Source: Diphasiastrum complanatum (Eukaryota; Streptophyta; Lycopodiopsida; Lycopodiales; Lycopodiaceae). Taken from it: DNA of 64,000 nt. The position numbers and the translations under genes were made by a program. Of this stretch, positions 1 to 11,504 are shown one piece after another; positions within the stretch are counted from its first letter, which is position 1, and each line of letters opens with the position of its first letter. Location of the stretch: contig CM055114.1 of NCBI GenBank assembly GCA_029204225.1, positions 12,381,144 to 12,445,143 on the forward strand. Reading direction: 5' to 3'. The notes beneath the pieces were generated by a model, which was given only the letters and a program-made list of their open reading frames with translations, ran no database searches and was not told the origin of the DNA.

Positions 1-439
1 ACTATACATACACATATGTAGATATTGTTTCTCTTATTTCATTTGCCCTTTTTTCCACCCGACATTTGTACATAAAGAATACCTTTTCCCAATATACAGA
101 AGGAACCTTAACCTTGATTGTACCAACTGCTGAGATGTCTGAAGTACTGATCTAAGCAAGTTGGTATGATCACCTTGTGATTAATACTTTGATTGATGTG
201 CCAATTGGTCCACTGGGAAACCAAGGAGTGGGAGGATATCCAGCCCTCTCATTCAATGAAGATAACCTTACCATGAATGGTTACTTTCTAAGGACAACTG
301 GAAAGACATTGGAGCAGCAAAATGAAGAAAATGAAGCCAGAGCAAAGGCAATTTTCTATAGAAAACCAGCAACCAAAAAAAGAACCAGAAGAACTTGATT
401 AGTTGTTCGCGAGTTGCTTCTCAGGTGAGGAAGGAGATT
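1..439 (+). other. Flank left of element A with a short unrecognised open frame
   Basis: A frame is open from about 156 to the stop at 396-398. It has no ATG before an internal one at 271, and ends in a lysine/arginine-rich tail. I do not recognise the product. It could be the last exon of a host gene or the end of an older repeat. The run just before the LTR (GGTGAGGAAGGAGATT) is purine-rich, like a polypurine tract, but the LTR that follows behaves as a 5' LTR, so this is probably chance. Nothing else is supported here. Confidence 0.25.
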
Positions 440-1941
440 TGTGGAGGCCTATAATTCACATGATCCTAATATTTGTCATATAATGTTAATTTTTTGAATT
501 TTAGTACATGTATGTATGCAATAGTGCCTAAATCCATGGAAAGGCCTATTTGCATCTTAGAAATTCTTAGCATTAAATGCTCGTGACATTTTAGAATGAC
601 GCATGTCTGTTCCCAACCGATACCATAATGGTTGGTGAGCGACAACTAAGCCTTGTGTGCGTCTTTATAAAAGAGTGACACCGGTCCACTTGTATTAACA
701 CAGAGATTTCAACTATCAATAGAGAAAAGAGAGCCAGTTTTTTGAGATTAAGCATTCTTTTTCTTTGAATGTTGTAGCATAACTTCTTATCAAGTATTTG
801 AACACACTTAGGCATTTGTTGTAGCTGTTTTTGATACGTGTCTGCCTACGGCATACACTCCATCTTGTACTAAATTTCAGTTGCTAACGTGGATTTACAG
901 GCAACGTCTATGAAGATATAATTCTAACTGATTGTGTGCAGAGAATCGGCCGAAACTCATAAGCATATGCATAATCAGAACTTCTTTGATTTCTGAATGA
1001 GTTATGTGCTAAAATAAGGAACATAATTATTGTTCTGCTTTGTTGCTTTCCAGTGATAAGAACTAATTTCTTGTGCTCAATAAGAGGAATCAATTGCCTA
1101 TCAGATTCTATTTTGTGGAATCTATTCGCTTGTCTCTAATAGATAGCTGCTTACTGTTCATTCTATTGCCTAGAAGATAAGCTACCTTTCTACAATTTCA
1201 GGCCTTGACCAAATCGTTTCATGTTGGTGTTTCTGGACGCCAATCTACTCAATATCTTTGGATAACCATATATGTAATTGTAGTATCCGTTTTTGGATAT
1301 CACACTCTTCACTCTTTCCATTACCTCTTATCAATCCAAAAGAGCATATTTGTCTCTCTCTTGGGGAATGATAAACCTTTTATATTACACATTTTATAGA
1401 TTTTGTGGAATTCTATAACGACTAGGCTACCGCAGCTAGTAAGCGAGACCAATTCATTGATGTCTTAGTCCGCTAGTAAGCGAGACCAGTTGATGAGTTA
1501 GAATTCGTAAGAGACGCAGATTTTCTTGCATCAACGCGTTGTGCGATATGCCAAGCAGCACTCACAAAGATCGTTTGAGAATACAGATGCTATTTGCACA
1601 TCTTTCTCCTTGTATATAACCTTGAATGCCTTTATGCTTGTTCATTGATATGTGTATTCAGCTGTCATTAGGTTTTTCCACACATAGGCTCATTCGTCAA
1701 TTGAATGATTATATATCAATACTAGATAGGTAGTGTCTATCTAGGGCTTGGAAGAGAATAGACCTCAGTTAGCAGTAGTAGCCTATGACCGAGAGTTCGA
1801 CTCTATCTAGCTTAATCATAGAAATATGATCAGAGAGCGCATTATCAGACCCAGCAGAGATCAGAGCGTCTGAATCATCCCTCATCTCTCAGATCTCCAA
1901 CAGTGGAGTCAGAGCGGGTTGACCATATCGGATTCTCAACA
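440..1941 (+). repeat. 5' LTR of Ty1/copia element A
   Basis: About 1.5 kb beginning TGTGGAGG and ending CTCAACA, one base before an initiator-Met-tRNA primer-binding site, with gag-like coding just downstream. The start is inferred from the TG dinucleotide, because the matching 3' LTR is absent from the window. The length fits long-LTR copia lineages. A phrase GCTAGTAAGCGAGACC occurs twice (about 1431 and 1471), and a similar phrase occurs near 63.49 kb in element R. That suggests A and R are one family. Confidence 0.6.
666..673 (+). promoter_or_regulatory. Putative TATA box in LTR A
   Basis: TATAAAAG lies in the 5' third of the LTR, where a U3 promoter is expected. There is no other support for the transcription start. 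Confidence 0.4.
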
Positions 1942-1942
1942 G

Positions 1943-1954
1943 TGGTATCAGAGC
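1943..1954 (+). other. Primer-binding site of element A, with an upstream near-copy
   Basis: TGGTATCAGAGC matches the plant copia primer site complementary to the 3' end of initiator tRNA-Met. A degenerate near-copy, TGGAGTCAGAGC, lies at 1904-1915, preceded by the same CCAACAG/TCAACAG context. The LTR end plus primer site therefore appears twice, 39 bases apart. Confidence 0.75.
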
Positions 1955-3535
1955 TTGCTCGATCAGAATATCAGAACTGGAAGATTTTCAAAGCCTGAAG
2001 ATTTTCATTTAGAGCAAAGGAGCATGATTCAAGCTGAAATGTTACAATCAACAATGGTGTCTATAAGCAATATTCAATCAAAAATTCGCACAGTACTTCA
2101 GGCAGATGGTTCAAACTATCTAGCCTAGAAGGTGAAGACTTCGCTTATTCTACAAGGAGAAGCACTTTGGCCCTAGGTGGACGGGAGTGAAGAAAAGCTA
2201 GTAAACATTGGCAAGGAGCTTCACGAATGGAAGGAGAAAAATGATAAGGCAGTAGTTGTTATCTTCTCTTATATCGAAGACAACATCATACTCGATCGAT
2301 TATCAATAACAAATGAACAAGAACTATGGGATGCCTTGATAACAATGTTCAAAACCAAATCACGCAACCAAATCATGCATTTCAAAGATCAATCACATAC
2401 ATGATAAGGATCTCAAAGCATTCATCAAAAAGATGAAAAACCTATTTCTTTCTTTGCACAATGCTAGCACGGAGCATGCAGTTCCACAGGAGAAGCAACT
2501 TATGTACCTATTGCATGTGCTACCAAGATCTTTCCAAACGACATGCACTTTGTTAGCTAAAAATCCTGCTATGACTCTTGAGAAGGTAGTAGCCGAGATC
2601 ACATAGGAAGTAGAAGCTAGAGAGCACTACGATAACAAACAAGAGTCTAATCAAGCTCTATATAGCAAAAAGGATCAACGCAAGAAAAAGCCTAATGCTA
2701 AGAGAGAGTCATCTCGAAGATCCGACCGCAATCAGTAGAAGGATGCAGACAAAGAAGGAAGATCAAAGTCACCTACCAAGCAAAAATAGCAAGGTGGTGG
2801 CAAGAAATTATGCATTAGATGCAGACACGATGATCATACTATTGAGACATGTTGGTTAAACCCGAACATTCAATGTGTACATTGTCATAAGAAGGGTCAT
2901 GCAACATAGACTGCTTTCAGAATCCAAGAAGCAAGAAGACACAGAGCAAGAAGGAGCCCTCCCACAACTCATCGTATGTAGAGGAGCCAGAGTCCTTAAA
3001 GATGGTTGAGGAGAGAGCAACCAACAATCCATCCGCCTATTTATGCACCGAAATGTGCACCACATCTCAAATGGATATACAATAAGTCATTCTTGACTCC
3101 GGTGCTACGTCACATTTCGTGACTCAAGCACATGATTGTTGATTATCATCAAACGTATTCCTCTAGATACATCATTTTGTGAGATGGATCATGACACCAA
3201 GTAAGTGGAACAGGCCGACTATGGTTGTATGCCAACGACATAGATAGGAATCTTGACGTGCTATACGTCCCAATGCTTCAAGAGGATCTTTTATTTGTCA
3301 GAAAGTTGGTTGATGCAGACATGAACGTTTTTGCAGATGACTCGTGTGAAGTGACTGAAGCGAACAATCTCACATCATTACACATGAAGCGTAGAGACAA
3401 CATGTATCATTTGAAGTTATGAGTTCCAACTGAATAAGCACAGAAGATTCACAAGTCCTCTGACATCTTGTGGCACAGAAGGCCATGTCATACGAATATG
3501 ATGGCCTTATATAAGGCCAGTTAGAACAGAGTATT
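1955..3535 (+). pseudogene. Copia A gag-protease-pre-integrase, broken
   Basis: Degenerate copia polyprotein. The gag part runs from about 2023 to 2620, with in-frame stops after QADGSNYLA and after EALWP and a frameshift near 2400. A double zinc-knuckle region follows (CIRCRHDDHTIETC about 2814-2855, then CVHCHKKGHAT about 2875-2905, with a stop where the last Cys region should be). The aspartic protease is seen as LDSGATSHF (about 3091-3117). The pre-integrase region follows as LWHRRPCH (about 3470-3493). The frame then stops abruptly at 3535, where element B is inserted, and resumes at 9685. Too many lesions for function. Confidence 0.85.
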
Positions 3536-4258
3536 TGTGAAGAATTGAAAAAGATTACCTATGTTAGATATAGGGGTCTTATGTTTTTTACATCAAGCAT
3601 CTAGGTGCAGGATGTTGATAGGAACATTTGGCATAGATGGCAAATTATGCATTTCCACTTGTAATGCCACTATTGAGCCAAACTAGAGTAAGAGGCTAAA
3701 CTTGTGCCAATTAGAGTGTAGACAAGTGTAATGCCTTTGTTTGATGAATTCTAAGAGGTCCAATAGGATTTAGAGGTGGAACCATGTGAGGTCCAATAGG
3801 AATTTGATGTGTGCTTGAATATAGTCCAATAGAATTAAGAGGTGCATGGATCAATGGAGCAATAGGATTAAGAGGTGACAAAGTGTGGTCCAATCATAGT
3901 TAAGCATAGTGGTAGCTCGTGGATCTACTAGTATCATTGTACTCCTCATTTTGGATCTAATTGATTTGGTGATTGTGTGGATTTTGAGTGTCATTGAATT
4001 TCTAGCTTTCTCTCTCTACCCGAGAGCTCATGATGGTTTTTCTCTCTCTAGCTGAGGAGAGGAGCTTGTTTTTACTTAGAATATTTTTTGAATACTTCCC
4101 ACACGTGTGAGTGAGAGTTGGAAGTGATTGAATGCATGTAGTAGTGTGTTTTTGCCATAGGATCTAAGATTGATCTTGAATCTCAATCTAGTCTTGTCTA
4201 CACACCTTAGGAGATCACAAGTACATGTTGTGGACAATCCACACGTGTGAATTCAACA
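3536..4258 (+). repeat. 5' LTR of B
   Basis: Starts TGTGAAGAATTG and ends TTCAACA at the primer site. It pairs with 8949-9684. Inside (about 3770-3900) is an array of about five imperfect units of roughly 33 bp, each starting with a variant of GTCCAATAGGATT. The palindrome ACACGTGTG occurs at about 4101 and again near the LTR end. Confidence 0.93.
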
Positions 4259-4270
4259 TGGTATCAGAGC
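4259..4270 (+). other. Primer-binding site of B
   Basis: TGGTATCAGAGC directly abuts the LTR end, matching initiator tRNA-Met. The leader from here to about 4974 is non-coding. Confidence 0.9.
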
Positions 4271-4974
4271 CTACCTAAGGTTACCATGCATTTTGATCCA
4301 TTTAAGTGAAAACTATTCATCAATCTTGAGCTAGAAATTGTCAAGGTCCATTTTCCTAGCTATTTTGTTCAATTTTGGATCAAAAGAGATCAAAAGGACA
4401 TTGATTGGGTCTGACCTGGTACTGTACGAAATTAGGTGCTCAGACACATGTGAGGAGCATCCAATTTCAGTTTGGAAGCTCTCTCTCATGCTTGATCCAT
4501 TTATCTTGTTTGATAGCTTGTTTTGAAGCTGTTTTTGTCTTTGGTTGAGCCAATCAGAAGTGATAAGCTTTTGAAGAGGGTTAGGTAGGGCACCTAGACC
4601 TGGGTGGACACATTTGGTTTGGTCAAGAGATTGCTTAATCATAGTTGTATGCTTACCAATCTCATCTATATGTGATCTAGGCACTGTTTTGAGATCTTAG
4701 CCATTTTGTTTCATGCAATATCATTGTATTTGAGTCAAATTTGGTTTCTTAGTGTACTTCACACGTGCTAAGAGTGTTTGATCCTAACTTTGCCTATACT
4801 CCATCATTTGATGTGAAATAGATCTTGTTTTAGAGAGATTTGTGTAGCTAGTGAGAATCAATTTACAAATAGTTGCAAGATCTTTCATAGGAGGAGATAG
4901 TACTCTATTATTCGATCCTATTGAGAGTGTGTAGCAACATTTATTGTTCATCATTTGAGTTTTCTTCACTTCAA

Positions 4975-6408
4975 ATGTCTTCAATGGGTTCATCCTTGTT
5001 GGAACCAAGTGAAAGATTGTCCACTTCAAGCTATTCAATTTGGAAAATGAGGATGGAATCCATCTTGGTCCTTCAAGACGTGATGGACATAGTTCTTGGC
5101 CTTGAAGAAGAACCACAAGGTCTTCAAGAGGTTCAAAAATACAAAAAGAGAGCTAGGATGGCTCTCCACTACAGTAAGATGAATGTCTCTAATGAGATAT
5201 TGAGGGAGATAGGTACTTGTACAACAACCAAAGAAGCTTGGGATTGTCTCAAGACTACCTATGAGGCTAAGAATACCTCTAGGCTTCTCACTCTTAGGAA
5301 TCAAATCTTTCAAAGTAGCCAAAAGAGTGATGAGAGTGCATCTAGTTATGTTCTGAGAGTAAAGGATATTCATAGAGAACTTGCTTGTATTGGTGATTCC
5401 ATTAATCAAAATGAGCTAGTTCAAGTCATTCTCAATGGCTTGAGAAGTGAATTTGATAACCTTGTCCAATCCTATGCCATTAAGGAGGAGCTACCAAGTT
5501 TGGAGGCTCTCCAAAGTGTGCTAATTTCAAAAGAATCAAGACAAGAGTACAAGCTCTTGAGGAAGCTCTCTCTCACTTATAATGATGGCAAAGCTCTCTT
5601 TGCCAAGGATAAGCACAAAGGGAGGAGCAAGAACCAACATCAACAATCCTCAAGCAAGGACAAAGTCAAATCCAAAGACAAAGATGAGGAGGAAGATGAT
5701 TCCTCTAATGCTTCATCATCCAAGCTCAAGAAGAAGAAGATCAAGTGCTTTTATTGTGGCAAGAAAGGTCATTATGCCACCAATTGCTTCAAGAAGAAGA
5801 ATCAACTCAAGCAAGCCAACATTACCAATGAGAAGGAAGACACTATTGCAAGTGATGGAGAGGGATCTCTTATGGTCTCTAGTTTCTCATCTACTCCTTT
5901 CAAGAAGGACGACCTATGGTATATTGATAGTGGAGCCTCTTCACATATGTGTAGCTCCAAGGACTCTTTCTCTTCTATTGCACCTTATGATGGAGTCAAG
6001 AAATCAATATACACTGCAAATGATTTTGAATGTCCTATTGAAGGCATAGGGAACATTCCCTTGAAGCTTGCATCCTCTAAAGTTCTTTCTCTCTCTAAAG
6101 TTCTTTATGTACCTAAGCTTACTAAGAATCTTATTAGTGTTGGCCAATTGCTTGATAATGGCCTTGATGTAAAATTCATTGTTGATACTTGCACTATCAA
6201 GAAGAATGATGAGATACTTGCATTAGGATCTAGATTTGGAGGCATCTATAACCTAGATCCAAATGAGTATGTGAATTCTTGTAATGTTGCAAACAAGCTC
6301 TATATGGAGGAATTATGGCATAGGAGGTTGGGACATCCCAACTACAAATCCATGCTCTCTATGATCAAAGAAGCCAAAGTCATTCTCCAAGAAGATCAAG
6401 CCTTGTGA
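4975..6408 (+). pseudogene. Copia B gag, protease and pre-integrase region
   Basis: The start is set at the ATG at 4975 (MSSMGSSLLEPSERL), as the homologous gags in I, E and M begin the same way. The UBN2 gag core runs to about 5560. A lysine-rich linker follows, then one zinc knuckle CFYCGKKGHYATNC (about 5746-5787). Next comes the aspartic protease WYIDSGASSHMC (about 5918-5953), which cuts the polyprotein, and then the pre-integrase motif LWHRRLGHPNYKSM (about 6313). The frame runs off at 6408. The integrase zinc-finger half (SKKIKPCEACAIAKSH) continues in another frame from 6386, so a one-base slip near 6380 breaks the polyprotein. Gag is intact and may once have been usable in trans. Confidence 0.9.
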
Positions 6409-8930
6409 GGCTTGTGCTATTGCTAAATCTCACAAAAAGCCATTTACAAGATCTTCTATCAAAAGCAAGCATCCTTTGGAGTTAATCCACTTGGATGTGC
6501 ATTTTTCATCAACTACAAGCAAGGGAGGAGCCACTTGTTTTGTTACTTTCATTGATGATTTCACAAGATTCACTTGGATATATCTTCTTTCTTCTAAATC
6601 TATGGTGTTTGATCATTTCCTTATTTTCAAACCTTATGTAGAGAAGCAATTCTCATTCAAGGTTAAAGCTCTTAGAAGTGATGGAGGTGGTGAATATATC
6701 TCCAATAAATTTCAAGTTTTTTGTGAGCTTGAAGGCATCAAAAGAGAGTTCTCTTGTGCCTACTCTCCATCACAAAATGGAGTGGCCGAGAGAAAGAATA
6801 GATCTCTATGTGAATGTGCAAAATCTATGAGAATTGAGGCATCTTTTCCCAAAGATTTTTGGGGAGAAGCCATTAATTGTGCAAATTATCTTTGCAATAG
6901 GATCCCACATATAGCTCTTGGAAGAAAGTCACCATATGAAATCTTATATTTGAAGAAGCCTAAGGTTGATCACCTTAGAGTTTTTGGATGCATATGCTTT
7001 GCCCATATTCCCTTGGAAACAAGGAAGAAGGAAGATCCTAGTGCATGCAAAGGGATCATGGTTCGATACTCATCCACCAAGAAGGCCTATAGAGTCTTTA
7101 TACTCTTTTCTTCTCAAGTTATTGAAAGTAGAGATGTTGTCTTTCATGAAGATCAACACTCATTTTTTGAAGAGGCCGAGATCAAGAAGTCTATGGATGC
7201 ATCACCAATTATTGATTTTGAAGACAATCATGATGTGATGGGGTCAAGATTTGAAAAAGACTCTCCTCAGATTTTCTCACCAAGAAGATCCATGAGAGAT
7301 AGATCTGAGCCTAAGAGGCTCTCATATGTTGACAAAGGCAAACAAGTGGATCTTGATTCCACTAATTATGTTATTTATGTCTCTCATGAAGAGCCAAAGA
7401 ATGTACAAGAGGCACTCAATACCAAGGAGTGGTATGATGCCATGAAGCAAGAGTATGATGCATTGATCACCAACAATACTTGGGAGCTTGTGGATCCTCC
7501 ATCCAACAAGCATGTGATTGGTTGCAAGTGGGTATTTCGGATCAAGTTCAAACATGATGGCACCATCAACAAGTATAAAGCAAGATTATGTGCCAAAGGA
7601 TTTGCTCAAATCCATGGCCTTGATTATGAGGAGACCTTTGCACCCGTTGCAAAGATGGTGACAATAAGAATTCTTATTTCTCTTGCTTGTTTCTTTAAGT
7701 GGAAGGTGTTCCAATTAGATGTATCCAATGCTTTTCTAAATGGTTATCTTGAGGAGGAGATCTAAATGGAACAACCTCAAGGATTCATCAAGGATGAGTC
7801 CAAAGTGTGCTTGCTCTTCAAAAGTCTTTATGGACTCAAGCAAGCACCAAGATCATGGTATTCAAGACTTAATTCTTTTCTCATCTCACTAGGATTTACT
7901 CTTAGTGACTATGATCCTTCCATGTATCTAAAGTTTGTTGATAGCAATATTGTCATTGTTCTAATTTATGTTGATGACATTATTCTTTGTGGAAGTTGTA
8001 TCAAGCTAGTTGATGAAACTAAGCTAGCACTTGGATGTGAGTTTAAAATGCAAGATCTAGGAGAGATACATTACATCCTAGGCCTAGAAATTGATTTTTA
8101 TGAAAATCATTTCTTTATATGCCAATCTAGATATGCTCACTCTATGTTGAAAAAATTCCATATGGAAAGTTCTAAGAGCATAGATACTCCAATGGAGCAA
8201 ATTGTAAAAGATCCTAATAAAGGTAATGAAAGATCCTTTGAGGACATCACACTTTTTAGGAGTCTTGTAGACTCCTTGATTTGGCTTACAATTACTAGGC
8301 CCGATCTAAGTTTTTGTGTGCACAAATTGAGTCAATTTATGCAAGATCCTAAGATCCATCATTGGAAGATGACCAAGAGGATTTTAAGATATGTATCTTT
8401 ATCTTGCGATTATGGTCTACTTTATAAAAGTGAAGATCTATCCATTGTTGGCTACTCAGATTCGGACTTTGCAAGTGACAAGATGGATTGAAAGTCTATT
8501 AGTGCACACTATCTTTCTTGGAGGCAGTCTAATATCTTGGCTTTCCAAAAAGCAAGATACTATATCTCTCTCTTCATGTGAGGCTGAATACAAAGCACTC
8601 ACTACAACTACCAAAGAGGTGCTTTGGATCAAGAGGTTATTAATGGAGCTAAAGTGCATCAAGGAAGATGATCTACCAATGATCAAGTGTGATAACATCT
8701 CGGCCCAAGCTCTTGCCAATAGTCCCATATTTCATGCAAGAAGCAAGCACATAGAAGTGGCACACCATTTTGTGAGAGAAAATCTTATTGGAGGAGAAAT
8801 CTATCTCGAGCATGTCAACTCGTCCTCTTGTATTGCCGATCTACTCACCAAGCCTTTGAGCAAAAGTGCTTTCATCAAGCATAGATCTAATCTTGGAGTT
8901 ATATCAAGATCAATGTTCAAATCTTCATAG
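6386..8930 (+). pseudogene. Copia B integrase, reverse transcriptase and RNase H
   Basis: Continues the polyprotein. The integrase core carries LIHLDVHF, RSDGGGEY and NGVAERKN (the D, D and E positions) between about 6480 and 6800. RT follows from about 7480, with SLYGLKQAPRSWY (about 7824) and the catalytic YVDDIIL (about 7966). RNase H has YSDSDFASD, SLSSCEAEY and IADLLTKPLS. The reading frame is interrupted by TAA at 7763-7765, between YLEEEI and MEQPQGF where relatives have a tyrosine codon, and by a frameshift near 8490 inside RNase H. The rest reads through cleanly, so decay is recent relative to A and D. Confidence 0.9.
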
Positions 8931-8948
8931 ATAACTTTTTAGGAGGAG

Positions 8949-9684
8949 TGTGAAGAATTGAAAAAGATTATCTATGTTAGATATAGGGGTCTTATATTTT
9001 TTACATCAAGCATCTAGGTGTAGGATGTTGATAGGAACAAATTTGGCATAGATGGCAAATTATGCATTTCCACTTGTAATGCCACTATTGAGCCAAAATG
9101 GAGTAAGAGGCTAAACTCGTGCCAATTAGAGTGTAGACAAGTGTAATGCCTTTGTTTGATGAATTCTAAGAGGTCCAATAGGATTTAGAGGTGGAACCAT
9201 GTGAGGTCCAATAGGAATTTGAGGTGTGCTTGAATATAGTCCAATAGAATTAAGAGGTGCATGGATCAATGGTCCAATAGGATTAAGAGGTGACAAAGTG
9301 TGGTCCAATCATAGTTAAGCATAGTGGTAGCTCGTGGATCTACTAGTATCATTGTACTCCTCATTTTGGATCTAATTGATTTGGTGATTGTGTGGATTTT
9401 GAGTGTCATTGAATTTCTAGCTTTCTCTCTCTACCTGAGAGCTCATGATGGTTTTTCTCTCTCTCCTCGAGGAGAGCAACTTGTTTTTACTTAGAATATT
9501 TTTTGAATACTTCCCACACGTGTGAGTGAGAGTTGGAAGTGATTGAATGCATGTAGTAGTGTGTTTTTGCCATAGGATCTAAGATTGATCTTGAATCTCA
9601 ATCTAGTCTTGATCTTGGTGCATCTACACACCTTAGGAGATCACAAGTACATGTTGTGGACAATCCACACGTGTGAATTCAATA
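8949..9684 (+). repeat. 3' LTR of B
   Basis: Starts TGTGAAGAATTG right after the purine-rich AGGAGGAG (8941-8948) and ends TTCAATA, against TTCAACA in the 5' copy. It carries a 12-bp block (GATCTTGGTGCA) that the 5' LTR lacks, and the same array of about 33-bp units. Confidence 0.93.
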
Positions 9685-9930
9685 GTCTTTACTTGTGCAA
9701 GCATCAAAGATGCAAACAGTCTGAAGTCATGTAAAGCATCTAACAAAGGCAAGATGTCAAGAACACCCTTCACAAGAGACTCGTTCAAGACAACAAGACT
9801 CTTGGAAATGATACATTCTGACATCTGCGGACCTTTTGACGTAGTCTCACTTGGAGGTTTGAAATACTACATCATATTTATTGACGACTATAGCAAGTTT
9901 GTTGTCGTATATAAGTACATCAAAATATAA
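9685..9930 (+). pseudogene. Copia A integrase N-terminus, resuming after B
   Basis: Starting at the duplicated target bases, the frame reads through the integrase zinc-binding half and into the catalytic core: LEMIHSDICGPF (first catalytic Asp) and IIFIDDYSKF. This picks up where A's pol stopped at 3535, so it is the other side of the interrupted gene. It ends at about 9930, where unrelated minus-strand sequence begins. The rest of A and its 3' LTR are missing. Confidence 0.85.
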
Positions 9931-9934
9931 AATC

Positions 9935-10135
9935 ATCAAGCTAAATTTGCATATTTTTCACATTGTCTTTCAGTGGACCATATATTCCACAACCTAAAAA
10001 TAAACATAATTCTCTCAAATTGAATGGTTCACACAAGCTTTTGTTGATGATGTCAATTTTATGTGTCGACTTCAATACCATGTATAGAGATTATATGTCC
10101 CAAAAACATTCCTTCTTTCATTCCAAAGGTCTAGA
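9935..10135 (-). pseudogene. Decayed Ty3/gypsy RT fragment (element T)
   Basis: On the minus strand one frame reads FGMKEGMFLGHIIS followed by HGIEVD, the conserved block after the catalytic motif in gypsy RTs. Another frame just downstream reads NLRELCLFLG, the block joining RT and RNase H. Several stops and a frameshift are present. No catalytic YxDD motif remains. Confidence 0.6.
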
Positions 10136-11081
10136 CTAGTCTTCTTCAAGAATAGACACTTGATTATAGCCTAAAAATTCTCCAAAAAATTACAACGAAC
10201 ATGTCCAGCCACTTGACCTGAAATTGAATCATTGAATGGTCATGGATGATGGTCTTTTCTTATTGTTGCATCACGTTTTTAGAAGTTCTTGCATACTCAA
10301 ATTTCTTCTTTCTTAACATGGAGCACCCAAGTCTCCCAGATCTACTCTTGGTAAAGAGATTTTTGGTAGCTTGTGTTTTCTTTTTTGTTTGGGCCGAATT
10401 AGACTTCTTAATTATAATAATTGTTATCTATCAAAAGTTGCTAGAAAGTCATATTCAGCTACAAAACTCCAACAGTTGACGATATGTTGTTATCATTATT
10501 TAGATTCTCTGGATTAGGATCAACATCAGCTTTAGATATTTTGGAAGAAGTATTGATATCTTTCTTCTCTATAGATTTCTTTGGAGATTTTGCTATTTAC
10601 ATTTCTTCATTGAATAGATCACAAACTTCTATAATGATATCCTTATCAAATAATTTGTTTGCATTTTGATGATAGTTGGAATCATTCTTTAGATATTCAA
10701 ATATTAGATTTTTAATTATCTCATATTCATTTTCCTTCACATGTCTGCTTTTATGCGGCTTAGTAGATTTCTCTTTAACATTTTAAGCAGAACTTCTAGT
10801 TGAGACTCTACTAAATTCTTCCAAATCATGTGGCCAACTTGAATCGATTCTATAAATAGCTTACTCTTTTATCATCTCGATTCTCTGTATAATATCATTC
10901 TATGTACATATTACTTCTTGTTTGAAGGGTGCTACCTTTGCTCAAACTAATTTAACCATGATATTCGGCTTTAATGCCTTCAGACATTCTATACCTAGGT
11001 GTCTTTTGCTAGAACAATTCAAACATAATGGTGTATACCCAATATTTGTACGAGTTTTAGGGCACTTGATATGAATGAGTA
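10136..11081 (-). other. Unrecognised remainder of element T
   Basis: Between the RT piece and the gag-like piece. Minus-strand frames are broken by stops. A lysine-rich stretch (about 10590-10790, with NEYEIIKNLIFEYLKND) looks protein-like but I do not recognise it. The distance between gag and RT is far too short for a full pol, so a large internal deletion is inferred. Confidence 0.3.
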
Positions 11082-11504
11082 TTACTTCTTTGCTTCATAT
11101 TCATAAAGGTACAAAACTTCGCTAAACGGGTTGTATTCACAATATGACAATTGATTGATTATGCACTCACTCTCTGTGTGTCCCATTGAACCATATTTGG
11201 TGCACCATATGCTTGCATTGGTTTTTGATTTTTGATGCTTTCTTTCTCTTATCCTTAACTTCAAATACTTGGACTGCAAATCACCCATTCTCATTATTGT
11301 ATTGGCAATATTTTTCTTCACTTTCTTTTTCAATTTTTGCAGGGGTTTGTCGCTCTTGACCTTCTTCTTAATTCTCTCCTTCTTAGATATTCGATCATCT
11401 TCTAAAGAATCTAGACCTGAAAAATTGGAAGAATAAGAACTTGAACTGGATTTAGATATGGAGTCACTATCATCAATCGAAGATTCATTGGATTTTGATA
11501 TCAT
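11082..11504 (-). pseudogene. Gag C-terminus with zinc knuckle (element T)
   Basis: A 140-codon frame starts at an ATG, with a serine/aspartate-rich N-terminus, a lysine-rich middle (about residues 45-95) and one knuckle, WCTKYGSMGHTESEC, in which the second Cys is Tyr. The arrangement, a knuckle followed by a second short Cys segment (SYCEYNPF), resembles the gag of element H (WCSICTGNHTVNEC, then WCNSPDHETAFC). It probably belongs to the same gypsy branch. The substituted Cys argues against zinc binding. Confidence 0.6.

Larger units (their letters stand above)
3536..9684 (+). mobile_element. Ty1/copia retrotransposon B, almost complete, nested in A
   Basis: A 6.1-kb element with two LTRs (723 and 736 bp), an initiator-Met-tRNA primer site, gag-pol in copia order (gag, PR, IN, RT, RH) and a purine-rich tract before the 3' LTR. 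The flanks carry GTATT (3531-3535) and GTCTT (9685-9689), a five-base duplication with one change. The interrupted host is element A's pol, which reads on either side. Three lesions disable B: a frameshift near 6380, a nonsense codon at 7763-7765, and a frameshift near 8490. The two LTRs differ at scattered bases and by a 12-bp block, so this is not a very recent insertion. Confidence 0.93.

Noticed and set aside
3711-3893. Minus-strand open frame with repeated NPIGP-like peptide, also at 9126-9308
   Set aside because: It is the translation of the 33-bp repeat array in both LTRs of B, on the antisense strand. No sign of a gene.
5582-6049. 155-codon plus-strand frame overlapping B gag
   Set aside because: An alternate-frame shadow of the lysine-rich gag linker and protease. 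The gag frame has the conserved motifs.
10246-10669. Hydrophobic plus-strand frames that look like membrane proteins
   Set aside because: They are complements of lysine-rich minus-strand remnants of element T. AT-rich antisense frames often look hydrophobic.
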